Positions 38,809 through 51,630 of a DNA stretch of 64,000 nt are shown in pieces. Below the pieces are notes generated by a model. That model was not told the DNA's origin. It saw only the letters and a program-made list of their open reading frames with translations, and did no database searches. How positions within the stretch are numbered: the stretch's first letter is position 1; the number at the start of each line of letters is the position of its first letter. Both the position numbers and the translations under genes were made by a program. The stretch spans positions 48,270,742-48,334,741 of the forward strand of contig JALIGW010000005.1 of NCBI GenBank assembly GCA_023053685.1, read 5' to 3'. The DNA is from Diadophis punctatus similis (taxonomy: Eukaryota > Chordata > Lepidosauria > Squamata > Dipsadidae).

Positions 38809-39879
38809 AATTTATGAAGCCCTGGTTAAAACTGAATGGTTGATTAGGAAGGCAGATAAGGTAATATTTCATGTATTCTGCTAAGTCAAATTTAGTGAAG
38901 GTCTTCCTAAACTCTTCTAATTGATGTAATTCATTGAAATTAATCCAAAATAATAATGTCTTATAATATTAATTCTTATTAACATTAATCAATTTTGTCA
39001 AAGTAATGTTCAAATCTGGCTGTGGTTGTTTGCATTGGCTGGACTTTGTTCATATCCAAAGTATCTGATTTTGAATGATATTTGGTAGATAACACAATTA
39101 TTGATCTGAAATTGCCAAAAACATGTGAACATTTGGTTATTTGCTTTAACTTGTGCCATTTTGCTCTGTCAAGTTGTCCAGCTCAGAAAATGAATTACAC
39201 AGGAAGGTAGATTTATTGAGATAACCCCTAACCCTATATTTGTTTGATTATGTTATAATTCTGCTGGCTCTTATATGCCAGTGCATTAGGGAGAAGCCAC
39301 TTTGAGTCTCTTCCTAATATTACAGTATTTCCTTTTCCAGTGCTTAAGGAATGCTTCCACCCTTTTTGTATATATAATGATTTCTGAACACATCTCTGAA
39401 GGCCATCTCCATGATTTTCTTTTTTCCTTGTCTTCTTCTCTAGTGGCCAGAATGCTACATCTTAAAGACTGAATGCATTCCAAAAGTTTTGCATTGTGAT
39501 ATCTTATTATTTAGCTATAGGATTATTTCTCTTATATTATAATTCAGATTTGAATCTGAAATATCTTCAGGAGAGCAAGAAATGGTCTAAAGTATATTGT
39601 TTGATAAAATTGAGTCACTATCACTACTCAGCCAAATCGTTGACATTAAACATTGGAGTAAAGAGTGAATGCATGTTGCCCTAAATTTTAAAAAGCAATT
39701 GCACTTTCCAAATATGTTGTTATTAGCCTGCTAGTTAATAGGTTGAAGATTTAATATGTTGGGGTACAGTCCAATATGATGGCTTGAACTACACTTATGT
39801 CTGGACTAGAAGTGCTAGATTTGAATGAAAGCAAACATATAAAAACATCCACATAAAGCAGATTCACATGCACATATTC

Positions 39880-39935
39880 TCCTTCCTTCCTTCCTTCCTT
39901 CCTTCCTTCCTTCCTTCCTTCCTTCCTTCCTTCCA
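39880..39935. repeat. (TTCC)n microsatellite
   Basis: About 13 TTCC units. Confidence 0.95.
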
Positions 39936-41113
39936 AAACTGGCTAGAATCGAAATCTATGAAAGAGAAAAAAAAAGTCTATTAATGAACTGAGATTATTC
40001 ACAAAATGAAATGAGTTTGAATATAATGGATTTGGATAGCACCTTACTTACTCATTATATTCCTCAACAGTAGCACCTCTGACACTATGATAACTATTTA
40101 TTTTGTAATAAGTCTTCTCATGGTTAGGTTTAAAAAGTATGAAATACTGACTACATCTATGTATTCTATGTGCATATGCATTTTGTCATAGGTTGTTATT
40201 AGTGGAGAAGATCTTGGAGAATATTAAAATGATTTTTATTTCTTTAATATTTTTCATCTGCTTTTTAGTGTTACAAAATTGATCCCCAGTTGGGAAATAA
40301 TTTAAAGTAGTTACAATAAATGAAATACATTTACCAATGTAATAAAATGTGTAAAAAATGAAATGCTTAAAAGTTGATCAGTTTAAGAGTTAGGACATTG
40401 GAGTTCCAGTTTAACAAAAAGTCCAGTGGACAGATTAATTTAACATTTTCAGCACCAGTCAAGTGTTCTCTGAGCAAGAGGGAATTTCACAACCAGAATA
40501 ATCTCTTATGGCTAGCACATTGCTGGCACATAAAGAATCCTCAGGAATATATCCCCACTAGATTTTAGTTGCTAGGCGGGTACAAAAGGGAGTTCACACT
40601 ATACAAACAATATAAAGAATTGTATGTCATTACAAGCACTTCAAACTTAGCAAATTAGCAGCAACCTAGCCATGACAATTTGAACCTTCTAGCTGATAAC
40701 TTCTTTGGACCTGATAACTTCTAGCTCAACCTCAAAGGTAACCCAGGTATTGAACTGAAATTACCCAGTCAAGACCCAATTCTATGATCATGCTTTGTGA
40801 AACACAAGGAGCTGAATAAAACTAAACAAGTAGAAGACTAATTATGTCTATCAAGTTTGCATTGCTTCAGCTTTAAAGGGCAGGGAAATGGTATGTGCAT
40901 GGGGGTACTAATGGACCACCCAGAGGACAATGCTTAAAGTTGCTGCATCTTTTCCTGGGATCCCAAGCTATCCAGCGGCAGCAGAATTGTAGGGAAAAAA
41001 CACATTGGACTATTAACAGGTGCCATTTTCTCTTTGAAGCTGGAACATTGTAAAGCTTTATTACCTACATACATCCATAGGAAATACATCTACAGGAAAT
41101 ACATCCATAGGAA

Positions 41114-41501
41114 CAGAGGTGGGTTTCATCAGGTTCTGACCAGTTCTGGAGAACTGGTAGCGGAATTTCTGAGTAGTTCGGAGAACCGGTAAATACTACC
41201 TCTGACTGGCCCTGCCCCCATCTATTTTCTGCCTCCCAAGCCCCAGCTGAGGGAGGAAATGGGGATTTTGCAGTAACCTTCCCCTGGAGTAGGGAGAAAA
41301 TGGAGATTTTGCAGTAACCTTCCCCTGGAGTAGGGAGAAAATGGAGATTTTGCAGTATCCTTCCCCTGGAGTGGGGTGGGAATGGAGATTTTACAGTATC
41401 CTTCCCCTGCCATGCCCACCAAGCCACGCCCACCAAGCCACGCCACACCCACCAAGCCATGCCCACAGAACCAGTAGTAAAAAAATTGAATCCCACCACT
41501 G
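41114..41501. mobile_element. Non-autonomous hAT element (GGTGGGTT family, CCACGCCC subfamily) with internal VNTR
   Basis: It starts CAGAGGTGGGTTTC and ends AATCCCACCACTG. TSD CATAGGAA/GATAGGAA (7 of 8) at 41106-41113 and 41502-41509. Inverted relative to 12451. The interior holds tandem units starting at 41259, 41300, 41341 and 41382, an exact 41-bp period (GGAGATTTTGCAGTAACCTT core). The 144-codon reverse ORF is an artefact of this repeat. Confidence 0.92.
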
Positions 41502-41858
41502 GATAGGAAATACAGTATCAGGTTTTTTCATGTGGAATTTAAACTAAAGATTAGAAGTATAAAAAGCAGATCAGAGGTCTGGAGACATTTTTAAATATAT
41601 ATATAGTAGTTGACTTCTCTTTTACTTGCCAAATAAGCTACTTCTGTATAAAAATTATCCTTGCTTGCTGTAAGGATGAATAGAAAGTTTTCGGCAATGA
41701 AGTCAGCTGAGACTGGTTTTACGCAGTGAGATAAAGGAAACTCATGGTAGTTTTCATGTTTCAACTACAATGAAAATTGAAAGCAAGAGGCCATTCTCCC
41801 CTCCAAGTCCTCATCCATCCTAAAGAACAGCTGTGCTCTGGATTTTGTTCTTCTTATC

Positions 41859-42196
41859 TAGGGGTGGATTCTAACTTACCTTGCTGCCAGTTCGCTTCCT
41901 GCCGCGCCACATGAGCGTGTGCGCGCTTAGTGTGCGCGCATGTGCAGAGCCCCCCCAAAAATCCCTCCCCAAAAAAGCTGAAAACAAGATGGCGATGCAT
42001 GCACAGTGCCGGAAATTCAGCTTCTGCACATGCGCAAAAGAAAAAAACCTGGGAAAAAATTTCAAAAAATAAAATAAAATAAATCATTAAAAAAAGATCC
42101 ACGGACCGGCACCGACCGAACCGGTTCCGTGGTGTCATCATGATGTCACCAGTGGGTTGCTACCAGTTTGGGCGAACCTGGAGGAGCCCACCTCCG
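41859..42196. mobile_element. Non-autonomous hAT element (GGTGGGTT family), 338 bp
   Basis: It starts TAGGGGTGGATTC and ends GAGCCCACCTCCG (both terminal trinucleotides mutated once). TSD TTCTTATC/ATCTTATC (7 of 8) at 41851-41858 and 42197-42204. The interior matches 6268 in order: CCGCGC, gcgcat, GTGATGTCACC-type end. Confidence 0.88.
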
Positions 42197-42911
42197 ATCT
42201 TATCCTTCTGTGTAGAATTGATCATTGCTACTATGTGATGTTGGCCAATTAGATCCAATTTTTTTCCTTTCTCACTTTAAGCGACATGCTACAATACTGT
42301 ACCACTGAGAGCAAACTAATTCCCTACTGAATCTGCAAATATAATGCTGCCCTTGACTGCTGTGTTCATTCTTGTATTTTGTAGCTCTTCAATAATGTTG
42401 CAAGGATGTTTTTTCTCTGATGGTTTTAATGGACATCTTCCACCAGAGAGTTCAAAAAGGAAACAGATTTCAGTGATTTTTTTATACATGCCACCTCGTT
42501 AAGAATATGCTGTTGCTTTTTCAGTGAAGACCATAAGGGGTTCACAAAATGGAATTCTTTAGTGAGCTTAATGGTGGATATTTTGAAGAATATTTTCTAT
42601 AAGCTTATAGCTGCTAGGAGATGGTATTTTGCATTGCCATCTGCTGTTGGAAACATGCACTGCATTTCATTTCCAAATACTTCAAATATTATGTTGCCTA
42701 TGTCTGGATGTTTTTAATAACTTAATATTTCAGACCTTGCCAAATCATTCAGCATATCATTTAGCAAGACAGAAAATAATTAGGGACCTATTCTACCTGA
42801 TTCTTAAATTTAGCTGTTATGGTAAAAATGTGGAAAAGAAAAGGATGCTCTTCTCTCTTTCCCGTTTCTTCTTTGAAATGTGGTTTAATTCACTTCCAAA
42901 TATTTAATAAA

Positions 42912-42914
<3 letters not shown>

Positions 42915-42995
<81 letters not shown>

Positions 42996-43099
42996 TGTAT
43001 GTATGTATGTATGTATGTATGTATGTATGTATATATGTATATGTATGTGTATATATATATATATACTCCCTTTATTTTCATTTATCAGCAAAAAATGTT

Positions 43100-43138
<39 letters not shown>

Positions 43139-43140
43139 CA
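42915..43140. repeat. (AT)n(GTAT)n(CATA)n(CA)n compound microsatellite
   Basis: AT units to about 42967, GTAT units to about 43032, a second AT block near 43050-43066, and CATA/CA units at 43102-43140. Periodic ORFs ([13 protein letters not shown]) are artefacts. Confidence 0.95.
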
Positions 43141-43177
43141 ATATATAGTGTGTATATATATAATTATTAGTTGCATT

Positions 43178-43370
43178 TTATTTATTTATTAGTTGCATTT
43201 GTATGCCGCCCACTCCACAGAGACTCTGGGCGGCTCACAACAGTAAAAATTCACATGCAACAACAAATATAAAAAGCATTAAAAACAATAGATATTAAAA
43301 CATTAAAAAACCATTAAAAACCACAATTTAAAAACCCATACAATAAATCATTCATGGGGCCAAGAATGAT
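43178..43370 (-). mobile_element. L2-like LINE 3' end
   Basis: TTTATTTATT followed by TGTATGCCGCCCACTCCACA and GGCGGCTCACAACAG is the reverse complement of the L2-like terminus seen at 11390. An A-rich stretch with ATTAAAAAC repeats follows. Confidence 0.65.
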
Positions 43371-44589
43371 CGGTGTTATACTATAATTATACCCGCACTA
43401 TCCCTGTGTACAGAAACGTGTGTATACATAAGCCCAGTATCGGTATCGTTCAATGTTGCTGAATCAAATATATGAAATATAAATGATGTGCAAGGAGTAT
43501 TTCTAAAAAAAATTAATAATTCTGATTGCAGTTGTGGAGAAGTTCTGATCTTTGCATGGACTGTGAGAGATTCTAATTTCTGTGTTACTACATAGAAAGC
43601 CAGAGCCTCAAAATGGCATGTCTGTCCTATTCCACATGCTGGATAAAAGAGTCAGATGAAAATTGAAGAAGCAACCCCAACCTTCCTACTTTCGTTGACA
43701 TACAGTACTTAGGAGATGAGTAGAATCATTTCTTCAGATAAAAAGGTCTTCAGTGAGATATGTAATAAGTGTAGAAAATGTTTCAAAATGAGTGCATAAT
43801 GTCACAATGTCGTAAATATTTATTTTACAGAATGCTACACATTTTTCTTGGCAGAATTTTTCCTCCCCTAAAGTACAGTCTATTTGATTGCCTACATCAT
43901 TGCTCAGTTATTTTTTTACTATAACTACTATCATTACTACTACTATGATTTGAACCCTTTGGAACATCTTACAAGCTAAGACCTAAGTTTAAAAAAAAAT
44001 GTAGGGTTCTGTTTTTTTTTCTAAAAAGGAAATCCTGTTGTAATTTTGCCTGCAAAATATTATTTGCAATATTAATTAAAATAATTGCAATATGAAAAAT
44101 ATTTACAACTCTGAATTTTCCTAGTGATCTGGACTACAAGGACCAACTGTTTGATGTCTGTGGGGATGTTTCCTATGTCAAATTGAATTAGTATGATGTG
44201 TCTCTGGAAGGGAAAGCAGTGATATTATGTTTTTTTAAAAAATTTATGTTGGAAATGTTGTGCATATCTAATGTGTAGTATTGTGACAGCATGATTGTTG
44301 TGGTTTGTAGAATCGATTTTATCTTCTTAAACATGCAAAAACAGCAAAATACATCTGTATGGTAGTGATGGTGAAGAGTTTAAAGAAAAATATGCATTTA
44401 CTATTTTTTTTCTTTCTAAACTCTGATTCTTGGAGACTGCATGGCAAGTTTTCTTGGCAAGGTTTTTCAGAAGTGGTTAGCAATTGCCTCCTTCCTGAGG
44501 CTCAGAGGGAGTGTCTTGCTCAGTTGGCTTTGTGCCTAAGGCAAGGGTAGAAAACACAGTCATCCAGTTTCTAACTTGATGCCTTAAGT

Positions 44590-44724
44590 CAGGGGTGTCA
44601 AACTGACGTCGTTACAGTGGCATCACGTGACATATCGGGACTTTCCCTCCCTTCACTAAACCGGGTGTGGGCGTGGCCAGTGCGTGACGCATCTGGCCCG
44701 TGGGCTGGGAGTTCGACAGCCCTG
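44590..44724. mobile_element. hAT MITE (GGGGTGTCAAA family), 135 bp
   Basis: CAGGGGTGTCAAACTGACGT at the left and GTTCGACAGCCCTG at the right. TSD CCTTAAGT/CCTTAACT (7 of 8) at 44582-44589 and 44725-44732. Same length as the copy at 14830. Confidence 0.9.
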
Positions 44725-46099
44725 CCTTAACTGCTATACCAACACACCACTCTAAACCACAAGAATTAGGACTGTGACTTCAGCTCTTCAATACTTCAGC
44801 TTCTCCCAAGGAATCAATATCTTTGATGCCAACCACTCCAACTCTCTCTAAATTGCTCCAAGGTCTGATATTGAATGCTATAACTGGCCCATGGACTGCA
44901 AGCTGCCCATCCTTAGTCTAGATGTTACTATTTAGTTTTGGAAACTGGCAACACACAGTATGACAGTTTGAACTCTGAAATTTATATGGGTTTAAATTAG
45001 GTCCTTAGCAAGTCACTGGCCTTTTTTAAGTATAAATAACATTCCAATTTTCACAAAATGCTTCTTGTTTATAATTTCTGGCCAGGATATAGGACAGATG
45101 CACTGCGGGACCTAGATTAGAAATATTCTGTGGTACCTTGGTTAAGTTGGTAAACGGATCAAGTTATTGGAGAACCAATTAAATCAAAGGTGTGGGAACT
45201 TCTATAGGGGAGGAAGTATAGGAAACCAAGAAGTTGCAGAAGGCTTGAGAGATGGACAGGAAAAAAACAACCACACAACTACTCTCTCTCTCTACACAGT
45301 AATATAATGACCACAAAAATCCAACAAAATAAATGTCCAAATACCCTGAAAATGAGATGCAAGATTGTTGGAATGCAAATATCAGCATTTCATTCCTAGT
45401 TACATAACTAAGGCTTTTGAATATTGTATAGGAATTATATAGGAATTTTACAGCCTTCCCCAGCCTGTTTGTTTCTAGCTGTGTTGGCCAATAGTAGCAA
45501 TGGTAGAACTTATCTGGAGCTCCCAGGTTATGCAGGATAAATATAATAACATTCATCATACGAACATAACCATTAGTCTCTCAAATGAAAAGTGGACATG
45601 GTAGAAATAAAATATTTCCATTTGTTCTATTCTCTTCTTGTACATAATTAATTTATACTAATAAATAAGATTCCCCCCCCCCATTATTTTGGAAGCAAAA
45701 AGATAAGAGGGTGGAGCATTCACAGGAGGTTTCTAAAATGAGAGAACTTGACATTTTTACAGGCATATCATCCTGGAAATTGAAGAAGAACAAAAAACAT
45801 CTCTCTCTTACTTTGATGTCAGATGAAAGGATTTTGTTATTATAGACATAATAATCTTTAAGGATGATGTGCATGCCCAGCTGAAAAAGACTGGATGTTA
45901 TTGTCCACAACTCAGAAATTGTGGTAGGCAATGATTTGAAGGATTTTTCTTTTCTTTTTGATGATCAGCAATATACAATGGCCTAAGATGGTGGTAACAG
46001 CAAGCATACACAGCTATCAAATCTATACATATTTATAATATAACTATTAAGAGATAAGTATTAAGTTGACCACTTCATATTCTATTGGAATGAAGGAAA

Positions 46100-46275
46100 G
46101 CAATGGAAATTATATCTCAAAAGTGCTTTTTTCAAAAGGCAACTGGACTGTTTTTTGATTAAGAAAAAGATGTTTTGTTTCGTCAGCTTCTTGGATGAAT
46201 GTCTTCTTCCTCAAAAAACAGTCCAGTTGCCTTTTGAAAAAAGCACCTATGAGACAACTATGACCTGGATGACTG
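46100..46275. mobile_element. Inverted-repeat element (GGCAACTGGACT family), copy C
   Basis: The 36-bp arms at 46123-46158 and 46211-46246 are exact reverse complements (core AAAAGGCAACTGGACTG), separated by 52 bp that include CAGCTTCTTGGATGA. ACCTGGATGACTGAG follows on the right. Not coding. Confidence 0.7.
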
Positions 46276-46459
46276 AGAAACTTCATAGACAATGGAAATT
46301 ATGGTAGAAAAAGGCTTCTAATTTTTTCAGGTCAACAGTGATGAAGAATCAACCCTTTGTTTTCATCAAACATTCACAGCTACCAATTCTACACATATTT
46401 TGTTTATGTATGAAATAGTTATCAAGACACTATTGAAAGATATAGACTCCCTCAAGTTA

Positions 46460-47166
46460 CCGTATTTTTCGGAGTATAAGACGCACCGGAGTATAAGACG
46501 CACCTAGATTTTAGAGGAGGAAAACAAGGAAAAAAGTATTCTGAACCAAATGGTGTAGTAATATATTATTTAATAAAATTCCAGTGTAGCAGAATACATT
46601 TTACAACCATGTATACTTGTTACAACCATGTACACTTTTTACAAACTTCAAACTTGACAGCTTTAAGACTTGTGGACTTCAGCTCCCAGAATTCCTCCTT
46701 CAGTCATGCTAGCTCAGGAATGGGAGTTGAAGTCCACAAACCTTAAACTTGCCAAGTTTGAAGACCCTTGACCTCTAACCCCTAACCCAGGGGGTCTTCA
46801 AACTTGACAGCTTTAAGACTACTGGACTTCAACTCCCAGAATTCCTCCTCCAGTCAGGCTAGATGGGGTAATTAGAAGGCAAAAATACCCCCGTTTTTGC
46901 AAAAAACAGCCCATTTTTCGCTCATTTTTTTTTTGCAAAAACGGATCATGCAGAGGATTTGGGAAGCCTGCAGAGCACTCCTAGGGGGTGGGGGAAGGCA
47001 AAAAAGCCTCAATTTTTGCAAAAAACAGTCCATTTTTTGCAAAAATAGGATGGGGGGCAGGGCTTCAGGAGGCAAAGAATGGCTGTATTCGGTGTATAAG
47101 ATGCACCGATATTTCCATCCTCTTTTGGGGGGCAAAAAGGTGCATCTTATACTCCGAAAAATACAG
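46460..47166. mobile_element. Tc1/mariner-like TIR element with nested MITE sequence
   Basis: Terminal inverted repeats of about 28 bp (CCGTATTTTTCGGAGTATAA outward from the left; mirrored at the right with about two changes) are flanked by TA on both sides (46458-46459 and 47167-47168). A second internal TIR-like segment lies near 47088-47106. Inside are one full and one half copy of the palindromic hAT MITE sequence (about 46640-46860), separated by a short CCCTAA-like stretch. No transposase frame. Confidence 0.7.
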
Positions 47167-48109
47167 TACATTTGACTCCTGATGATTTCATAGACACATC
47201 CATGTAGTTTTCTTGGCAACCATTCAGATCTGATTTCACACTGTCTTTTTCTGTGATATTTAGACTATATTCATGGTATTTACTGGTAGTTTCTCATCAG
47301 TGTAATAACCAGGCTTAACTCTGTTTTGTTTCTAAACCAAGACAGCATTGGCCATCCAGATGCTGCTATTACTGAAAGTATTCAGTCAATTAAAAAAACA
47401 AAGCATAATAGTGAAAGATAGATCTTTTTTAGAGATGAAAAAGTGGCAAAAAATATTGTATTAGCTCTTCTCCAATAGCAGTTTGAGGAAAGGTGAAACT
47501 TAGTGTTATCAGGTTCGCCTTTAGCATATAGCCACAGGATGGGGAACTGAGAAAGGAGGCACTGGATCAACATGTGAGATCCAGGTTTTAAAGGAATGTA
47601 TTTGTTAAGTTTGAAAATTCTGGATTCCTTTAGTAACAGAAGTGGGTTCCACATAGGACACATATGGCCTCCTAGTCCTTTTTGGCAAACCCTGAATCCT
47701 CCTCTGAGTGTACAATAAAATTCAGTGCAAAATGTGGAAATTCAGCAACACAATTTTTCTAGCAAAATAAGGAGAAACACATCCAAGTTCAAAAAGAAGA
47801 AAACAAGTGAAGAAAACCAACACAGACAGTGCTGTGCCCTATATTTGAAAGCCTTTGATTAGTCGTCTCAAATAAAAATCATCCTTAATATTTGAGGGAC
47901 ATTACTTGATTACATGAGTAGGCAGGATTAAGTGTTGGGAGAGAAGCACACCCATGAGATGTGCTTTTAGAGTTTCAACTAGAGTTTTCAGATAGATTTT
48001 CCAACTTTAAATGACAGGAAACATTGCCTTCATTTTCAGCAGCCATGATTAAAAAGTTGAAGAGCTCCATGAAGCCCTGGAGCTACATTTTATCCAGATT
48101 GGCCCTTAA

Positions 48110-48292
<183 letters not shown>

Positions 48293-48787
48293 CTTCCTGT
48301 GATGCAACATGCCAAATGTTCTCCCTTCTGTGTTTGTCTACCATCTGTTATTGTAAATTGTTCTTCTGCGTGTTTTGGTTTGATTTCTGTTTTTATGATA
48401 TATGTGTGTGTGTGTCTCCCTTTCATGAGCAAAGAAACCTTATCGTTTCTAGCATCAAGCTTTCTTTGCAATGGTCTCCTCTTTAACATTTATTTGTCTC
48501 CATTCTGTAATATGAATATGGATCCTTTTTTTACTCTATATGTAGTCAGTTGAATATCTTGTTTTGTTTTTTTAAAAAAATGGTCCTGTGTGGTAATTTT
48601 CTTTTCTGAAAAAATCTGCTGAAAAGCAGCATTTTATAAATTTGTGTTTTATATAATGTATATTTCTTTCAAGCATCTTGTCTATACCATTTTGTACTAG
48701 ACTTCTCAGTGACTTTGTATACACAGTTTGAACTTGAATCTCTTTGTATTCTGTCATTTTGAGATAAGTGCATGAATAATTACCGTA

Positions 48788-48793
48788 AATAAA
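48788..48793 (+). terminator. Candidate poly(A) signal AATAAA
   Basis: AATAAA about 0.5 kb after the stop, followed by a GTGTG-rich stretch (TTTGTGTGAGTATGTGTAT) that could act as the downstream GU element. Confidence 0.45.
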
Positions 48794-48906
48794 ATTTGTG
48801 TGAGTATGTGTATACATATACATATACCACATTTGTGTGTTTATGCATACATACTGTATATACACACGTAAGCCCATGCACATACATACTCAAAAACACA
48901 CAACTT

Positions 48907-48912
48907 AATAAA
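48907..48912 (+). terminator. Candidate poly(A) signal AATAAA
   Basis: AATAAA with a T/G-rich stretch about 30 bases downstream (CTGTTCGTTTG near 48943). Confidence 0.45.
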
Positions 48913-49263
48913 AGGCTTATTTTCTATTTATCAGAAGTAATTCTGTTCGTTTGAAACTTCTAAATTACATATAATTGTATTGCGACTGATCCATAATATC
49001 CTGTTTTTATAAAATAGCAAAGATCTTACATTAAGCTGTCTAGATGTTAATGGAATTTTCATGGACTAGAAATAGCTGGGAGATTGATGTGTTCTTTGAA
49101 CATGGTTTTGTATTTTCCTTCAATAGTGGGGTTCCAATGGAAGGATACACGTTATTTAATATTTGGGTACTGGGCAGGTTTTGCTGTGTTCCAAGTATGC
49201 ACATTGGAATGGTCTTCAAACTGTTGGAGAAAATTTATACGTTAAAGGAAATGTAATTCTTTG

Positions 49264-49269
49264 AATAAA
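49264..49269 (+). terminator. Candidate poly(A) signal AATAAA
   Basis: AATAAA followed within about 25 bases by a T-run and CCCCTGTAG. Third of three alternatives. Confidence 0.35.
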
Positions 49270-49690
49270 AGCTGTTAGGGATAACTTTTTTTCCCCTGTA
49301 GCTTATCTAAGCAATCTTTATACGCTGAGAAAAAAAAGTTGTCTCATTCAATTTTTATCAAGAAACATTTGGGCTTTTTTTTTCTCAATACAGTGATTCA
49401 TTAATATGACTTGTAGACCATATCTAATTGTTCAGCTGCTTTTTCTAGGCGGTTTATGATTCTTTCTATACGTTAGTCCACATTTCGACTCTACAGTTAT
49501 ATTGCCCTCTAGTGTAATTTACTCCCAATAAATATATTCATGTGTTGTAGATAAATAGTGCATTTGAGACTCTCTGCTCATAACAGAAAGCAACTATTCC
49601 CTTCCCAAATGTGTCTCAAGTTTCAGTCTGTTTGCTACCAGCTCATATAGATACAATACTGTCCTAGGTTTGGAAATTTTGAATGAAGTA

Positions 49691-50069
49691 CACCTCGACT
49701 TATGACCATTTGTTTAATGATCTTTTGTAGTTACAATGGCATTGAAAAAAGTGACTGATGAGCTCTCCCAGTTATGACCATCACAGCATTGCTGCAAACA
49801 CATGATAAAAATCCATGTGCTTGCCAACTGGCATGTATTTACAGTAGTTGCAGTGTCCCAGCACAACATAATCACCATTTGTGACCTTCCCAGGGAGCTT
49901 CCAATAAGCAAACTCTAATTGGGGAAGCCAGCTTTACTTAACAACCACATGCTTCACTTAATGACCACAGCAAAAAGATTGTAGAATCAAATGTGACTCA
50001 CTTAAAAACCTCATTGTTTAGTGATGGAAGTTCCAGTTCCAGTTGTGGTCCTAAGTTGAGGACTGCCTA
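49691..50069. mobile_element. TIR element (CTCGACTTATGACC family), copy 1
   Basis: Left end CACCTCGACTTATGACC, right end GGTCCTAAGTTGAGGACTGCC, with TA outside both ends. The interior has repeated CACTTAATGACCACA-type motifs. A second copy is at 56369. Tc1/mariner-type is possible from the TA flank, but the ends are worn. Confidence 0.6.
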
Positions 50070-50305
50070 TAGGTAGCAGAAGAAAGTGACAGAATGCTTT
50101 GGTTGGGATGTTTAAAAACTTTTTAAAACTCTTCATTAAACCCTTCAAACTAACATAGCAGGAAAAGAACTAGGCAATAATCTCTTTATCCCAATGAGCT
50201 CTTTTTCTATTTGAAGTGAGGTTTTGTTTTATGCTTCAGATGTGATAGTCTTATCTTACAAACTTGTACATTGTGCAGAATGTCACCAAAATTACTCCTT
50301 TAAGA

Positions 50306-50435
50306 CAGGGGACTCCAACCTTGGCAACTTTAAGAGTTGTGGACTTCAACACCCAGAGTTCCTCAGCCAGCTGGCTGAGGAACTCTGGGAGTTGAAGTCC
50401 ACAAGTCTTAAAGTTGCCAAGGTTGGAGACCCCTG
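50306..50435. mobile_element. Palindromic hAT MITE, 130 bp
   Basis: CAGGGGACTCCAACCTTGGC at the left, mirrored at the right; near-perfect arms of about 62 bp with a CAGCCAGCTGGCTG centre. Exact TSD CTTTAAGA at 50298-50305 and 50436-50443. Confidence 0.94.
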
Positions 50436-51199
50436 CTTTAAGAGATAGAAAGAGGCAATTTAGACCATCTGGGGAGAAAGAGTAGACTGGAGGAGAATCT
50501 ATTTAGCAGACTGGCAAAGTGAAATTGTCCCAAACCTGATATGTAATAACTACTGGAAAATATTCTTCCTGCCATGATGGTATGTCATCCATATCCATTC
50601 CTTATTTTGAAATGAACAATCATGCCATAAAATTACAGCAGTAAGCATATCCCTTTAGTATTTTGCTATATATTTTATTGGATATGTAGCCACATTAGCT
50701 ATATTATAAAATGGGATGGAATGTTGGGACTTGATGTATATAGATAGAATAGATACTTAATAAAATAAATATCCAGTGTAACAATGGCTATTTGCTATAT
50801 GCTGAAGCATCTGACCATGTATACTACATGGAGGGGAAAAAAGACATACTTAGCTTTATTATATGATTGTTGAGATCATATCCAATCACATTTTTATGTA
50901 AGTGAAAGAGTTAACTTATGAAATAGTGTATTCAATGATGTCATAGCATGTTATAGGATCAAAAGCTGGTGGAACAGGGCCTTATTTCACTTAAGTGTTA
51001 TTAATGTCTTTCCTTAAATCCAAAGTATGAAGGCAATATTTAATCCCTCTTTTGATTTACATTTGTTTTGAAAAACTATTATGAGACTTAAAATGGTAAA
51101 GACACTTTCATATTTTAACTAGTTTATGGAGGAAATTAATGAAAGGAATTCAAAGGAGATAAAGCATTACAGTTGCTGTTTTGTGTGGTTGGCCTATAA

Positions 51200-51630
51200 C
51201 CGTGATGGCGAACCTATGGCAGGCGTGCCACAGGTGGTACGCGGAGCCATATCTGAGGGCACGCGAGGCGTTGCCCTATGTCAGCTCCAGTGTGCATGCA
51301 CGTGCTGGCCAGCTGATTTTCAGCCTTGGGGAAGGCCAGGTTTCAGGAGGCTTCCCCGAAGCCTCTGGGGTACAAAAAACGGCCCAACAGGCAAACTAGA
51401 AGTCCGATTTTCCAAACTTCCGGTTTGCTCATTGGGCCTTTTTTCGCACTCCGGAGGCTTCAGGAAAGCCTGAAGGTGAAAAACGGCTCAACGGGGAGGG
51501 GCATGCGCGGGGATGCGTGCATGCGCAGTGTGGTGCACGTGGAGGGGTTGTGTGCTGACACGCGCATGCGCTAGCGTGCACACACACTCCCATTTATGGC
51601 ACACAAGAAGAAAAAGGTTTGCCATCACTG
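51200..51630. mobile_element. Non-autonomous hAT element (CAGTGATRGYGAACC family), 431 bp
   Basis: It starts CCGTGATGGCGAACC and ends GGTTTGCCATCACTG. The exact TSD GCCTATAA is at 51192-51199 and 51631-51638. The GC-rich interior gives ORFs that share no domain with known proteins. Same family as 17400. Confidence 0.93.

Larger units (their letters stand above)
48293..49269 (+). other. NYAP2: NYAP2 3' UTR (extent approximate)
   Basis: T-rich non-coding sequence after the stop without hAT or LINE insertions, consistent with an untranslated exon. Its end is unknown; the range given reaches the third candidate poly(A) signal. Confidence 0.6.

Noticed and set aside
41065..41499. 144-codon reverse ORF with GEGYCKI repeats
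   Set aside because: Translation of the 41-bp VNTR inside a hAT MITE.
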